A DNA stretch of 64,000 bases, taken from Sarcocystis neurona. Its lineage: Eukaryota; Apicomplexa; Conoidasida; Eucoccidiorida; Sarcocystidae. Location of the stretch: the NCBI GenBank assembly GCA_000727475.1, contig JAQE01002279.1:57042-121041 (forward strand). Reading direction: 5' to 3'. The notes under the pieces are model-generated. The model worked only from the letters and a program-made list of their open reading frames with translations, did no database searches and was not told the DNA's origin. This document shows, piece after piece, positions 35,971 to 48,983 of the stretch. How positions within the stretch are numbered: position 1 is the first letter of the stretch; each line of letters opens with the position of its first letter. The position numbers and the translations under genes were made by a program.

Positions 35971-38658
35971 TGTGTCTGTACCGTAAAGAAGGAGTCGGAC
36001 AACTAGCAGCTATCGCTCTAGGCTTTGCAGGTGTATACCGTTGGGCTGTCAGTTTATGACAATGGCCGGTGTCTTCATCAACAACAAAGTGACAAGTGAC
36101 TCCTCGACAGTTCTGACGCATCAGTTGCCGGGGAGTAACCTGTTATCAAAGGAGATTTGCTGCATTGATACGTGTTCCCTATTTGTTTCTGCAGTGAGGC
36201 ATCTGGAACGCTGTGATGGCCCACCAGGCGTCAAAGAGCTGGCGTTTATAAAAGTGAGCCTTGGGGAGTGAAACGACTGTGACGTTTCAAGTTCTTTGAG
36301 TACTTCACTGCAGGATGGACAGACCCAAGACATCCACCAGTTTAGAAATGTTTAGCACTGTAGTCGACGTCTCGACTAGTCTACGCACTGTAGCGCCCTA
36401 CTAGCTGATGGACAAAGCTAGCCGGCGTACGCGTCACTTGCAATCTGGCAGAGGCTTCTTCTCTGAATGATTGGCCTCTGGAGGGCGGTTCATGTACCGC
36501 CTTTTCTTGCAAAAGGCGTATGCAGATTAGTGTGTGGGTTGACTGATTGGATATCAGGTTTGGCAATCATCCGATTTCGTCAGTACGGACACGGGCATCC
36601 GGAGGCCATGTTTCTATAGTAGGAAGGGTGTTGAGAATCCATTTCTAACGACATGGACTGTAGCGGCGTGTTGACTCAGAGGAAGCCCAGCGGGGCAGAA
36701 ACTTTTGAAAACGTAGGAAAAGCACTCGACGCCGGAGAATAACGTCTTCTGGGGGCGGGGAATCACCGTACCTGTCGGCTGCCACTACACTCGTACACAG
36801 TCACTCTCACTTAGTCGCACGATGGAAGTAGTTGTCCCACGGAAGTGGTGACACAATCTGGTGGTCGCTGGCGAGTTTGCTAGTCTGTGTTCGACTGATG
36901 TGGTGGGCGACAAATTCTAACATCGCCATGCCAAGCAGGTCTCTCTCTCTCGGCACAGTCCGCATCTTTTGTTAAACACTTGTTGAAGGCTCCTTCCTTT
37001 GGCCTCAGGTTAAAACTGCCCTGTGAGGAAGGTATTGCTTGCGACGCGTGGTCGAGTTTGTGTGTCCGCCTTGCGTCTATACGTTTTATGCCTGTGAAGC
37101 ATGTAGAGCCAGGAAAAATGCGCAGAACCGACGTGCACGGTTTTTGCCTTGCTTTGTCCTGTTGCGTAGAACTTCGACGTTCACAGCGAGGAAAGTAGCC
37201 AACGCTGAGGGTTTCGCCCTTCTGTCACCCCGCAGCTGGACCGACATTTGTGCTGAGACGCATAAATCAAGGACGAGGCGAAGGACAGAGAGGGCGGCCA
37301 CGTACTCCGGTCGTGTGGCTGCACTTCTGATGTATTTATTTGTTTCGTTAGCTCCAGAGGAAAACGATTGCCCAGACATAGGCTGCGTGACAGCGCTTGA
37401 CGCACGATCCAGGATGCTTCAACGGGAGAGGATATCATTACCATTTGTGGTACCACGGTAGTGACAATTGTGATATTCAATGTGAACCGTCGTTCCACCG
37501 GGCGCAGAGAGGCGATACAGCACGAGGTGGCCGTACAGTGGAGCAAACAACAATACGGCGGGTGTTCTCAGGCACTGTAAAACAGCTGCTGCGCCATAGC
37601 TTCGTATGGAGTATTGGAGGTTTTGCAGACTGACACACGAGTGAAACGTCCATGCGATAGTGTGTGACACATAGAAGTTGTCTCACTGTGGACGACTGGG
37701 AGGCTCTGAGTTGAGAAAAGTAATAAAAGCGAAGGATAATACCTCACCGCAACCAGCCTGTCGCTTTCCAGATGCAAGATCGTGTAAAACTGTACCCTAT
37801 AGGGGACAAACGACCACACTGCAAAGTCTCGACAGCCAGTCGTTTGTGGATCTGCGGAGGAACGTGTTTACTCCGAAAAAGTATCGAGCGCTTACGGGGA
37901 TATTCTATAGTGAAAACCTTTTAAAACGCTCGTCGGAGTAACGCTTCGCTGAGTGCCCAGAAGGTCCAGCAGTACTCCTGTGTGACCCCGCGTTGGCGAA
38001 CAGCTACACAGCTGGTCTCTCTGTACGTGCGTGTGTGTGTATATGCGTTCATCTGTTGTTCTGTCTTCGTCCGTGTGCCTGTCTTTGTCTGCGTCGAAAC
38101 ATGCGCTCATCTGCGCGTACGTGTGGCTACGCCCCGTCCGTCCGTCTGTCAATATATTTTCACAATAGTGTACGCATGCGTTGCCAGGGAACGCAGGCTT
38201 GTACCTTTCCTGGTTGCATCTCTCTTCCGTAGACAGGACCGGTCTGTATGAGTTTGTACACGGTGCAGTTAGCCGTATCGCTGCGCGGGTAGGATATAGC
38301 GCTGCTTTTGGTTCCGAGTAGTTGGGGAGGAAGAAGGGTTAAAAGAAAGGGATATATTTTCCTGAATAGACACCAGATTGTATGGATGCAATCGGTGCAC
38401 GAGTGAGGTGAAAAGGGCGCAGCTGCTGTCAGGTCCTGTAGTCGAGCATCCTTGCCATCATGCGTATGGTTTTCCTTGCTGTCTTGACAAAAAGAACGAT
38501 TCACGCCAGTGCAGCGCGTTCAATTGAAGAAGCGATCTGTCCCTAGTGAACTAGTGAGGGGAAAAGACGGTGCAACAAGGGCACGAATGGCAAAATGCAG
38601 GAGGAGTGGCACCTTTGCGAGTGTATCTCTGTGAATGATTTGGAAGGGGATTCACCCC

Positions 38659-38699
38659 CGTTGCCGTCCGTCTACCGGTTCAGTAGACGGACGGCAACG
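38659..38699. repeat. 17-bp perfect inverted repeat, 7-base loop
   Basis: The left arm CGTTGCCGTCCGTCTAC (38659-38675) is exactly complementary to the right arm at 38683-38699. Block B has no such hairpin at the corresponding place, although sequence around it aligns. Confidence 0.95.
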
Positions 38700-38865
38700 T
38701 CAGCGCATACAACGAGGGCAATTTATACTACAGATACTTGCTTCTTATCAAATGCGTCAACCGATGCAATCGTAATGCTACAGTTCCGGTTGTTTTTATA
38801 ATCTGCCTCATAACTTCCGCGTCAGCCCCTGCGGTGACATCATTCCCCCCTGAGGGAGGAGTGAT

Positions 38866-38969
38866 GATACTAGTGAACGTCGGGACGCGTTAAGAAGACA
38901 TGGAGGCATTAGGGAAGCGTGGTGATACTGGCGAATAGCGGGACGAGTCCAGAAGACACGAAGGCATTA
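38866..38969. repeat. Imperfect local tandem duplication, about 58-bp period
   Basis: GATACTAGTGAACG...GAAGACATGGAGGCATTA is repeated as GATACTGGCGAATAG...GAAGACACGAAGGCATTA. The copies are diverged. Confidence 0.7.
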
Positions 38970-40223
38970 CCTGATAACCCGGAGCTCTTCCATGACTGGA
39001 GTCGAGTTCACGCGTCCATGTTGCAGGGTTTTTTCTCGAAAAATAGTTTGTGACCAGTGTATTTCAGATCAAAATAATACGTGGAGGTAGACTGCATGCT
39101 ACGAGCGACTGCAGAAGTGTTTCCCGCTGCTTGCTGTAGTACGCCTGGAGAAGATCTATACCTGAAGGCTCAACACTCTCTGTGTGTATAAGACCTGCGG
39201 GATAGGTACGCATCTTTGTCCAATGTGGACCCTGTTACCACGGGCCTAATCCCCCTCTGCATCTACATTTGTGTCATAAAGACAAGCTGAGCAACGTGAG
39301 ATTCAGCTGTGACTTCGGCGAGTCTGTCAGATTGGGAGCGTTAGCAACACAGAGGTGTTTGATGGAAAGGCCTTGAGACTGAACTGTTACGGGTGGGACG
39401 CGTTGAATCTTTTGCTGCATTATTGACAGGGTGTTTTGACGAGAAGGAGGCATGGCCTATGAAATATACCTGCGATGCGAATAATTGAACTCCGGAGTTG
39501 GTTACCGTAGAATAATCTGTGAGCTGAGCGCATGTCAGCCGAATGCACAGGAAAAGATCTTTTCGGTCTGAAGAGGTGTGGGAACGTTTTCTGCACGCCA
39601 GCGAGGAGCACGAGAATGTTGAGAGTGGTAAAAAAGAGTACCTAGGTCAAACTATTGACTAAGATGTTTGAAGACATTTTGGTGTTTCATTTTGAGTCCG
39701 TGGGGACAGAGAAGTTGACATAACTCCGGATATGCAGGATCACTGTGACGTAGGTGAGAATGCGCCGAATGGAAGCTGTGAAATCCGATTCACGTAAAGA
39801 GCCGGAAATATCTGTATTCATGTTGCACACTTTCCGGTGTGCTGCTCGACGTGCCTCAGTATACCGTCGTGAACGTCCCCGAGGACTTTTTAGATTGAAG
39901 CAGCACGGCAAGACAGAGAGCCCGACGGCGTAGGAAGTCAACGAACGCGGAGCGAGGAACACTACAACGCCAGAGAATATACAGTCGGAACATGTGTGAA
40001 GTGTGATCTGAATTGTGGAGATGCTCGCGTGTCGGCGCAGCCGCAATCTGCCTGGCGGATAGTAGTCTAGGCGTCGTCTAGACCTGTAGGCCACAGATAT
40101 ACATGTGACGCGGACAGGAGTGTCTGTACGGCAGAGCGATCCTAATCACGTTGAAGGCGAGACGCCTACCTGCCTACCCCTTCGGCGTTCGGCGACTGGA
40201 CGAAACGAGGCTGCTGTTTCTAC

Positions 40224-40384
40224 CGTCTGTATGTCACGACGTGGCAAGTCCATCTGATTTGACGCGAAGCGAAATTTGCAGCATTGGTCGACAGAGGTTG
40301 CCCTACCGGCCAGATGCAGTGGGTATCAGGGAGCGTAAGAGGGGAAGTTTTACAGCGTTGCCAAATTTTTGTCCACTTCTGTGG
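40224..40384 (+). pseudogene. Block A counterpart of the 58001-58158 exon, splice sites not preserved
   Basis: The plus frame reads SVCHDVASPSDLTRSEICSI, then GRQRLPYRPDAV and TALPNFCPLL. It matches the block B exon with a 6-base in-frame gap and mostly third-position or conservative changes. The position equivalent to B's acceptor lacks AG, and the donor position reads GTTAAT instead of GTAAGT. It is therefore either a decayed exon or one whose boundaries have moved. Confidence 0.4.
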
Positions 40385-43300
40385 TTAATAAACAAAGGTC
40401 TTCCCAACGTGCATGTGTTCCGTGGCGAAGTGTTTCTGCGCCCGCCGTGGCAAGCAAGCGATCTCTGGTGACGCGCCATGCCGCAGCGCCTTCTCACGAT
40501 GAACGTGACGAGAGGATCGAGAAAACCTTGTAGGGAGTCTCACGGTATTGCACCTTTCCGGGCTCGCCGCTCAACAGGAGGGAAGAGCCGTGTCAGGGCT
40601 TTTTGACTAGGTATAAATTGCTCGCACAGTAAAATCCCCTGTGGATCGGGGCTGCTAGAAAAGCCGTGTGATAGCGTCCGCCGGCCTTGTTGGCGTGTGC
40701 GCTGTTTGTGGTTGTCAGGAAGTCCCCATTGCCCTGCAGAGCAGAGGAGAGGGAACACATCGGTGTTGTACAGCTGATGAGCAACAGGCAGGAAAACAGG
40801 TCAACGGATCCCTTGAAGGCTAAGAGATAGGTACTGACGTAGGTTATGTGTATGTCGTGGATGTGGGAGATGTTCTGCATTTGGTGATTGAAGACTTCTG
40901 CATTCAAAGATCAGAAGGGAGGGGGGATCGTACGTTCCGAGATGAACCAGTACGCGCCGACGATCAATAAACTGCATACCGCACGTTTCTACTAGCGAAT
41001 TAGAATGTGGGATCATTGTTGAGTCGAAAACCACGCAGCAGAGCCTTGAAGCGTTCCCTACTTTGTCAGCGCTTGTGCGATAGGTTACCACCAAGCACTG
41101 AAGTGATAGTGTACTACGAAGGGTGAGCACTTGTTACATTGATTGACTGTTGTCAGCTGTTGCTTTGACATGTCTTCGTCTTCGTGTACTAGCCCCACAC
41201 GTGAGAACCCTCAGAAAAGGACGTAGAGCTGGTAGAGAGGACCTTTGAAGGTGGAACAAGCGGGCGAGCAGTAACAACGCCATTCGGCCTGAGCAGCAGC
41301 ATGTGCTTTCATGTGAATCTGTCTGACGACGATCCAACCCGTGTGAAGCCCCTTTTCTTCGAGCTTGTGTATACAGAGAAACGCTAATAAGAGTACTAAA
41401 GTTTGTGCGCAGACTTAACAATACTCATAGCAGTGAACGTGCGTGTAGTGGAAATAATAATGTATTTATTAGATGGCTACAATCATACAGGTATGTATGT
41501 AGAAAGTGAAGTATACGTGTAATCTTGAGTGTACAGGCGCACATGTGATCAGTGCTAACGCACCCAGCTGACGTCCGCGAATATGATTGCATACCTCAGT
41601 GAGAGAGAAACACTGGCTTAAGAGCATCTTGGGAGCGGTTGTACTTGTAACTCTACATCTTCAGATATTTCGGGCAATCGAGCGCCTCCTGCATCAAGAA
41701 ACGTGCAGAGTCCGTTGCTCCGCCAGGACGAGATATAAGAGTAATTTTTGTCGTCCTTCATCCTTTTCCTTTGGGTAGAAACGTCGTTTGACTCAAGTGT
41801 CTGAGCTGCTCCAGGAAGTGCACTGACCCCACAGCGGGACAAACATAATCTAGCAAGCACATGTAGTCGTTGAGACGCTAGGGAGATCGTCACGGAAAGC
41901 CTTAGGGAAACACTCTTGTTGAACTTCTTCACGGAGGTTGACCTACCGTTTTAATGTGGCAAACCCCTCTTAGCGTGTGGCGATAATGGCACTTCACTAC
42001 ACCGGTACAGGTTTGGCGTTGAGTCACGGACCTTACAGCCGTTCAGCTCCCTTGTGGCCTTCCCGTCCGCTGGGGTGGATACGAATTCCACTTGGCAATG
42101 TACTAACCACAACGATTTAGGGGATTCAGCGCTCCAAATGTTTGTTAAGCCGCAATGCGCCTAATCTGGTATTCCGCGTTCTGTGGGCTCAGAGGCATCC
42201 ATTGTGTCGTGTGAAGAGACGGATTACACGCACAGTACAGCAGGCGATTGTGTGGGAGTGTTGCGTACGGATGCTACACAACCTGGAGGCGTAGGGCGCA
42301 AAAAGACGCGGTACGGAGTTCTTGCTCATACGTGTTCATGTGTCGGTGTTCTCAATTGAAGGATGACGCAGTAGGCACTCAGTGATGGTGCTTTGTATCC
42401 ACCAGCCTTTGCCGTGTGTTATGTGCTTGAGACTACGGCCTACTGCGGTACCGTTGACGTTGTCCATTAGGGGACAATCGTCACACGTAGAGATGCGTGG
42501 CACAGGGCAAGTGTCACTCCGGCCGCAAAATTTAGGAACTACCGCGCTTAGGGAGGCAACACAATGGAGATATCAACAGGAGCGTTGCACGACTGTATCA
42601 ACTGGGCAGGGATAGCCAAAGGACGGGATCACATCTGGATTTGTGCGCTTGTCGGGATGCATATTGCCTCGAGAGTTTTGCCGCGCTTTGCAGCAGAACA
42701 AGAAATGATTTGACTGGCGCGAGGGTCAGATATTATTGGTTTTGCTGTCACGTTCAGACTGGGCCCGCTACGAGGCTCACAAGTGATGGGGGCCAATCGG
42801 CGAGTCGCCTGGTTTGTTGGTCTATCTCACTTCGTCCTTCAACCAATGCGTATAGTCAGCGAGATGCGGTGCGGGGAAAGAGTTTTTGTGGCTTTCGTTT
42901 CCGTAGAAGAGACTTCCAGAATGGGTGCATATGCTTGACAAACGCGTGTCTACAGGGACACGGAATCCTGCGCCAACACGGTGGGTCTCATCCTGGTGGC
43001 GTTGCACACAGGGAGGTGGCGCCTCACGTGTGCGTATTCAGTGCGACTCTCTGAATCGCCGTATGGCTCCTTCAGCTTTGACTACATCGAGTGATTGTGA
43101 CGCCGGTTAGACTACGGTGTCTACACATTTGGTGCTCATTTGTAGTCCATTGGCACCACAAAGCAGTCTTTGTGTAACAACGTCATTTGTGCTCCATCCC
43201 CTCAGACTCCACCTACAAGGATAGGGCTATTGCGAGCCCTGCGTCCGGCGTTCGGCAGCCAGAACTGCTCGTACAATATCAGTCCCTGTTTCACGTGGGT

Positions 43301-44559
43301 ACTGACCCACGTTTTTGACTCGCACAGAAGATAGATACTAGATCTTGTGTGTTTTCCTGCGAAGGCTGCAAAAATGTTGTCTTTGTCACTGCAGCTGTGT
43401 CCCCGTGGTCCTGCCCACATGCTACGTAAGGCAGAACTCCCGCAGTCTACGCACCGAAGCCATCTCACTTGGGATTCAAGAAGGTAGGGTCGTCTTACGT
43501 GTTTTCTGCTGCTGTAAAACGAAGCGTCCCGTGGTTGCCTCAACCGTTTGTCTTTCGCAGTGAAAAATACATCTGCGGACGGAAAACTGGCCTGAAGGGC
43601 ACCAGAGCGCAAGTGTCAAAGATACACAGTAGCTTTGTAGCCGTGACGAGGTGCGCGTGTTTTGACTGAAGGATCAGTAGCGACACACCTTTGACATTGT
43701 ATCGATGGTGGATCTAGGAGGGACACAGTGCACACCAGGCCGAATAAGACGGGAGAACGAGGAGAACAGGCACCCCGTTATGCACCGGAACGCTGGGAAG
43801 TCATCCGACAGTAGAGTAAAGCGTACTAGAGAGGACTTTACACAACTCTACTTAAGCGGCCTCAACCCAAAATTTGTGCCGTGCTGATGTTGGCTACATC
43901 ACACCTACATCACACACCTATTCGTCTGATGGATGATGTTTGTACGTCTTACACAGGGGTATAGTCTAACCAGCAAAACACAGCATATATGAACCGGCAA
44001 GCCTGTGAGGAGCACACCTGCTCACAGTGCTGTTTGCGCGTAGGTTTTCTCTGCGGCAAATGTTAATAGTCTTTCTTGGTATTGATGTTGCAACAGACGC
44101 ACATTCGTAATACACAAGTGCGTTCTACGCAAGGGATCTGTTCGCACGATAGTGTTCGTGTTGTTACGCAGCATTTTTCATGCTGGAAGCTCGCGCAGAT
44201 TCTACGTGTAGTCTGAACCGGACCCTGAAGGTAGAGAGTTATGTACGCGCTCTCCAGTGTTCCAGTTGACAGGTGCGAAGAGGAACTACAACGTGCAACT
44301 GCAATCGCTGCTGTACGCTTTGGTCATGATGCCTCCCCGCCGGTGGTACGAGGTCGTGCCGTAGCACATCTGCGATTTTGAGCGTAGAGACATTGATTCG
44401 CCGGCAGCAGGTCGACGTATTGGTGTGTAGGGCGGTATGAACGCCCCTTGTACGCTGACAGAACGGACATCAAACTCCATGCAGCCCTGCCGCCTCCACA
44501 ATTTAGGGTCAGTCCGAGGAAAAGCCCCACAGATCCATAAAAGCATGCAGCAATGTTAT

Positions 44560-44874
44560 GTTCTCCATTATGCCGGAGCAGAAGGAAAAGCTTGTCGTGA
44601 CGCACAGAGACAAAGGCGCACTGTGCTACGAAGGGCAAATGTTATAAGAAGATGGCATGACACTGGATGCGCAACAAGATGCGTTCTTTGGTCGGTGTCG
44701 ATGCCCACAAATGAAAAGTATGTAACAGTTACCGGACAAGACCAACGGCCAACGGTGACACAGCGCTTCCGGCATTTGGGAGAACGGAGCCCTCATGCTT
44801 ACGTGGGAAAGCTAGGCACTAATTCGGAATTACCGTTCCATTATATCGCTGTAGCTGCAGCCGATCCTGAGTGA
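44560..44874 (+). CDS. Conserved in-frame segment of block A, shared stop with block B
   Basis: The frame includes RRWHDTGCATRC, SVSMPTNEK, TGQDQRPTV, HAYVGKLGTNSELP and ends AAADPE before TGA. Block B ends GAGADSE before TGA and shares RRW-D--C, GQ-RP, HAY, and ST/TN-S. The segment is 21 bases longer than in B, seven codons. A GTATGT donor-like site follows PTNE, so the exon may end there instead of at the stop. Confidence 0.35.
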   Translation, partial: VLHYAGAEGKACRDAQRQRRTVLRRANVIRRWHDTGCATRCVLWSVSMPTNEKYVTVTGQDQRPTVTQRFRHLGERSPHAYVGKLGTNSELPFHYIAVAAADPE

Positions 44875-45134
44875 CTGGCTGCTATGCATCACGTGCTTGC
44901 AGGCGTGAAGCGGTTTGGTTTTTCGGGTACGCAGTCGATAAGCATCGTCTCCCAAAGCTGATGATGGGGATTAAATCGGAGTGACAGAAGCTGGAGACGG
45001 GGAGCTGAAAATTTTGAACGCCCGTCTCTGGCCAATTTCGTGAACCGTAAAAGGCGTTTTGCTTACACGCTCGGGAGAAGGATAAGAAACCACGCTTTGA
45101 AGCCCTTAAGCGTACACTGAGACCGAGTTTCTAG

Positions 45135-45489
45135 TCTTATGTCGCTTACACGAGAAGACAGCCAGATAACGGCTTCTCAACTCTTTATCCGCAACATCGT
45201 AGAGCGTTGCATACGGCACACACTGAAACAGCATGTTTGGCGAGCAAGCCACTCGTTGTATTTGGGTGCTACAGGTGGCACAGCGGCAGGCGAAGAAGAG
45301 AAAGCAGGAGCGCGAAAACAGTGGGTCCCGGACAGGCGTGACCTGGTGGAAAATTTGTACAGTCCAGAGCTCCCATATTCACGCCGCCTTCAGGTAATGC
45401 TGACAGGCTGCCACACGGCATTTGGAACAGGTCAGGGCAAACAGATGGTTTCACCAGATAAAGGAGTTTCTTTAGAAAGCCTTCAAACT
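45135..45489 (+). CDS. Putative exon, 118 codons, between blocks' conserved parts
   Basis: The acceptor GTTTCTAG ends at 45134 and the consensus donor GTAAGT starts at 45490. The frame opens with ATG at 45139 (MSLTREDSQITASQLFIRNI) and includes KQWVPDRRDLVENLYSPELP and MLTGCHTAFGTGQ. An alternative donor, CAG|GTAATG, lies at 45394. It is the most convincing coding stretch in the repeat-poor half by composition and splice signals. No family is recognised and block B shows no clear counterpart. Confidence 0.5.
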
Positions 45490-46059
45490 GTAAGTGGTGC
45501 ACTATGCGTACGCTACGTTGCCGTCGTTTGATATGTTGTTTGTTTATCCGGAAATCCGATGGTTGTGGTGCGTCTACTGACATCTCAGAGAAGCACAAGT
45601 TACGTAGCATTTCCAAGTTGTCTGGAATCGCCGTCTGAAACGACTAAAAGTGGTGGCACAAGACCTAGGATACATTGATTCACACGTCATGTTCCAGCGA
45701 GTTACACGATGGAGTGAACTGCATAGGATACGTTGGAGCGGCGGACCCGCAGAGAAACACATATGGCCTGTCTTGTTGGATTTAAGTTACCAGCAAAGGT
45801 CCATCTCTCTACCGTGTGGTATAAAAATTCTTTGTTAACGGGATAATGCTTGTGAGCATCGAACGACTCTGCTGCAAAAAAGTAAATCTTGTCCCCTGCA
45901 GATAACTTTGGCGTGACGCTGGGCTCCACGTGTCAGTGCGTGCCGATCCAGGCTGTCGTCGACTTGAAACAGAGGTATATGCACAGATAGCGATCTACGT
46001 GCAAGTTCAATGTAAAGACGTCAACTTCTTAACGCGTCTTTTCTTGCGCACGACAGCAG

Positions 46060-46264
46060 CACAATGATTACGACAGAGTTGCAGAAGGAGGTAGACACTT
46101 TTTCCGATATTCTGTCCTCTGCAGATTTTTTGTCAATGGAAAGTTCTGCGGCTAACATGAAAGTTTGGGAAATTTCGTGTGCTTGTGTTCTTACGGACGG
46201 TATTGTATACCTGCGCACTCCCGTTAGAGACAAGCTTGCTGAGGGTCGCCAGGGAAACCAAGAG
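46060..46264 (+). CDS. Putative internal exon (pair of 63085-63214)
   Basis: The acceptor TTGCGCACGACAGCAG ends at 46059 and the donor GAG|GTACAG begins at 46265. The open frame includes MITTELQKEVDTFSDILSSA, WEISCACVLTDGIVYLRT and DKLAEGRQGNQE. Block B at 63.1 kb reads similarly around SLRNLGSSDAVL and GKISAHVLGGGADVRLYF. The phase does not join directly to 45135-45489, so at least one exon lies between, or one boundary is wrong. Confidence 0.45.
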
Positions 46265-48878
46265 GTACAGCTGTAAGCCGAGTCTACTAATCATGTAGTA
46301 ATACTGGAGATTCAGACCTCTCCCATTAGTAGCAGATCTCTCACGGAAACGCCTCGTAGGGCAGCTCGTAACACGATCGCCGATGGGATTTGCATCACAC
46401 TGAGAGTTAAGCGTACAGGACACTACCACAGTGTATCGCGACTCTTCTGCGTAGGAACTGCAGCGGAGATACTCACTTTGCGAGCATTGTACCTACGTGT
46501 TTGTAGGGACGTCCTATGTGGGATTCTGGCAAGGAGAGTTACGGGTGCGTTTTACTCCCGATTACTCATGAAAAACTGTAGGCCATGGGGACGACGCCAT
46601 GGGATACCACACAGGTGGCTACAGTGTCGCGCGTCTTTTTGGGGGGAGTTCGTTGCTTGGATGATTCCTGCTAAACACTGTAAACGGCTCCGCGGATGCG
46701 CGGCTTGTTATCAGAAGCTGTCTGACCGTGAGGGATGCAAAAACCTGAAGAAATTCGACGGTAGACAAAGAACTAGTGAAGAATCACATCAAGACTTACG
46801 CCGGGCGTACACGTCTCAAGGGTACATCAGAATTTACTTTACGGAATGGACGCCAAGTAGGATTTCTACAGAAATGTAGTACTTTTGGCATGCGTTGTCA
46901 CTGTTAAGTAGTTTGATACTGCGCGGCTATTCATTGACGCCTCGCAGGGTTCAGCATTTGCTTACCGTTGACAAGACTAGATCTGGCTGCACGTGTCCGC
47001 CTGTCTGCTAGGGAAGGGGCAAGGGTGCGCTCGGAGGATACTTCATTCCGGAGTATTGGCTCTTTTCTACTCTAAAGCCAACATTTTATGTTGTGAAGGC
47101 CTGAAAGACTGCCTGCGTCACTTATGAGAATCCACCGGCGACCTTGCGCTGATTTGGCAACCTCCACAGCAGCGCTTCAGTGAAACGTGTCGCTATTCCA
47201 CATCTGGACAGGCACTGCAGGGCGCCGCCCACAGAAGCCAAACGCTCCCAGCATCCTTCCAAGACGTAAGGTGGCGTGGATTCTGACGGCGAGATTGACG
47301 GCGAGTACGACACACTGCGAAATTATTTCGTTCCTGGATGCGTATCGCGTACGACAGTTGCGTGACCCTGGTGAGCACATAGTCCATACAAAGACTGCGG
47401 CATACAATCACAAAAATATATCTAGGACATCGTGCGCAGAACTGCCTCTGAGCGCCGAGGTCTCTCCTAGCGAGTGACGGGCTTGCTACAGAAGCGCCAG
47501 AGGGTGGTTCGCGAGGCAGAGCTACGACTGCTGGGTTAGAAGGTTCACTATAGTGGTAGGTAATTCTGAAGCCACACGACTGCGTAGACTTCCACAGGTT
47601 TCGAGATAGAGAGTCAGCGCCGTTCAATAAGGAGTAGGAAGACCGAAGAAAGTGGCCGTATGGACACTGAAGGGACTGACGCTGAAGGCTTGTTGGTGCA
47701 AGACAAACTTGCGCGATGTGCCCCGCCCTTTGAGGTTTTGCCAGGGTGTACTTCGAACTTCGGTGTCAACTGCCGAGGTGGTGTGTATAGTTCAGGGTTT
47801 GAAGGAGGCTCGGACCGCGGAGGACAATACCTGACGGTTTACCATGTTAGCCCATATGCAGAACAACAGTAAATTCTACCTGTAGGGCACCGCGGGTGAT
47901 AACTGATCCTGAATTTCTCGGACTAAGAGACATTCGTTGTCGCCTAGAACCGATTGACGAGTGGAAGATGAGTGACACTCGCTGCCTTTTCGAGTCACCT
48001 CGTAATGCCACTTGGAGCATAAACACTGACACGAGTAGGAAGACACTGTGCAGGTGCTGCACCGCTGTGATGGGTAGGAGGTAGCAAGTCTGCGTGAGAT
48101 CGGCAAACATTGCTAGCCCCTGTGTACGGCGCAAAGCTTTATCATTTACGTAAAGGAAAGCCGGGTTGCACCGAGCGGTCTACGTTTTTGTTCTTGGTTC
48201 CCGCTATCTGCGTTCTGCAGATAGGAACCTCGTGCGGATAGGATGTATGGCAGGTTTCTTCTTTTTGGCCTCAAGCGTATCAGCAATCACATTGCACGCA
48301 TGTCGTGTGTGTTCGTATATGTATAGTATCGATATCTGCCATACGTACATATGGAATGATATGCATACGCATATAAACATGCATGAAACATACATCTGTA
48401 CATAGCCTTACGCAGACACAACGTTAGTTCGTTTCCTGGGAAAACTGCCCAGGAAAAAGTGTGCAAAAGCTGCAACATCTGCGGAAGCGACCAGGTTTTA
48501 ACAGCAGACTGAAATGGAAGTGGTTTGGACAAGCCTGAAGCGAAACGTTGGAGGGATTAACGTCTCGGTGGCTGCAAGGGGTCGTGGTCGACGCACGTCA
48601 GCAGCGCTATCGTTCAGTTTGTGGGGCAAATAAGTGAAGTCCGTACGGAGGTCTACGCCTGAAGCTGTAAAAACGTGTAGTATGAACGACTGGCTGGGCA
48701 AACACCGGGCGGCCGAATTCCAGGCAGGTGAGGTCTAATTGGTTCCAAGGGCGGTCAGCACATATTGATGCGCGTTTACAGGAACAGGCGGGCGTTGCAT
48801 GGGCGACACGCTTCGCAGCGTCTGCTACGTGGTGATTCAGTAGCATCGGCCGGTCGTCGCGCCTGCATTGACTTTTAG
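46265..48878. other. Unassigned stretch with one ATG-initiated open frame
   Basis: At 47660-47872 a plus-strand ATG opens 70 codons (MDTEGTDAEGLLVQDKLARC ... YHVSPYAEQQ) of protein-like composition, without clear splice boundaries. Short inverted repeats occur near 48207-48227 and 48432-48456. Nothing else is identifiable. Confidence 0.35.
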
Positions 48879-48983
48879 ACAGTGGGGAGTTTTAGCTACT
48901 CTTGCAAACTTTGCTCGACTACGCTGTCAAATACATTCGACAAGGACATTTGAGGGAGCAGCGTTGGACGACGGCGTCGGCAG
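48879..48983 (+). CDS. Putative short internal exon
   Basis: Between the acceptor TTGACTTTTAG (ends 48878) and a weak donor, CAG|GTCACG, the frame reads QWGVLATLANFARLRCQIHS followed by TRTFEGAALDDGVG. The composition is protein-like; the donor is poor. From 48984 to about 50660 nothing is identifiable. Confidence 0.3.

Larger units (their letters stand above)
33200..46264 (+). repeat. Block A of an old direct segmental duplication
   Basis: This block is collinear with 50.66-63.2 kb. Anchors (A/B): 33439/50911; 33983/51772; 35063/52721; 36031/53774; 37181/54937; 38822/56440; 40244/58021; 40997/58805; 42042/59898; 42551/60396; 43891/61719; 44874/62670; 46167/63158. The offset drifts between about 17.0 and 17.9 kb through indels. 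By eye the anchor stretches are roughly 65-75 percent identical, with poorer stretches between them. The upstream limit is approximate; faint similarity continues to about 33.2 kb. Plus-strand protein similarity is described under the individual segments. Confidence 0.85.
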
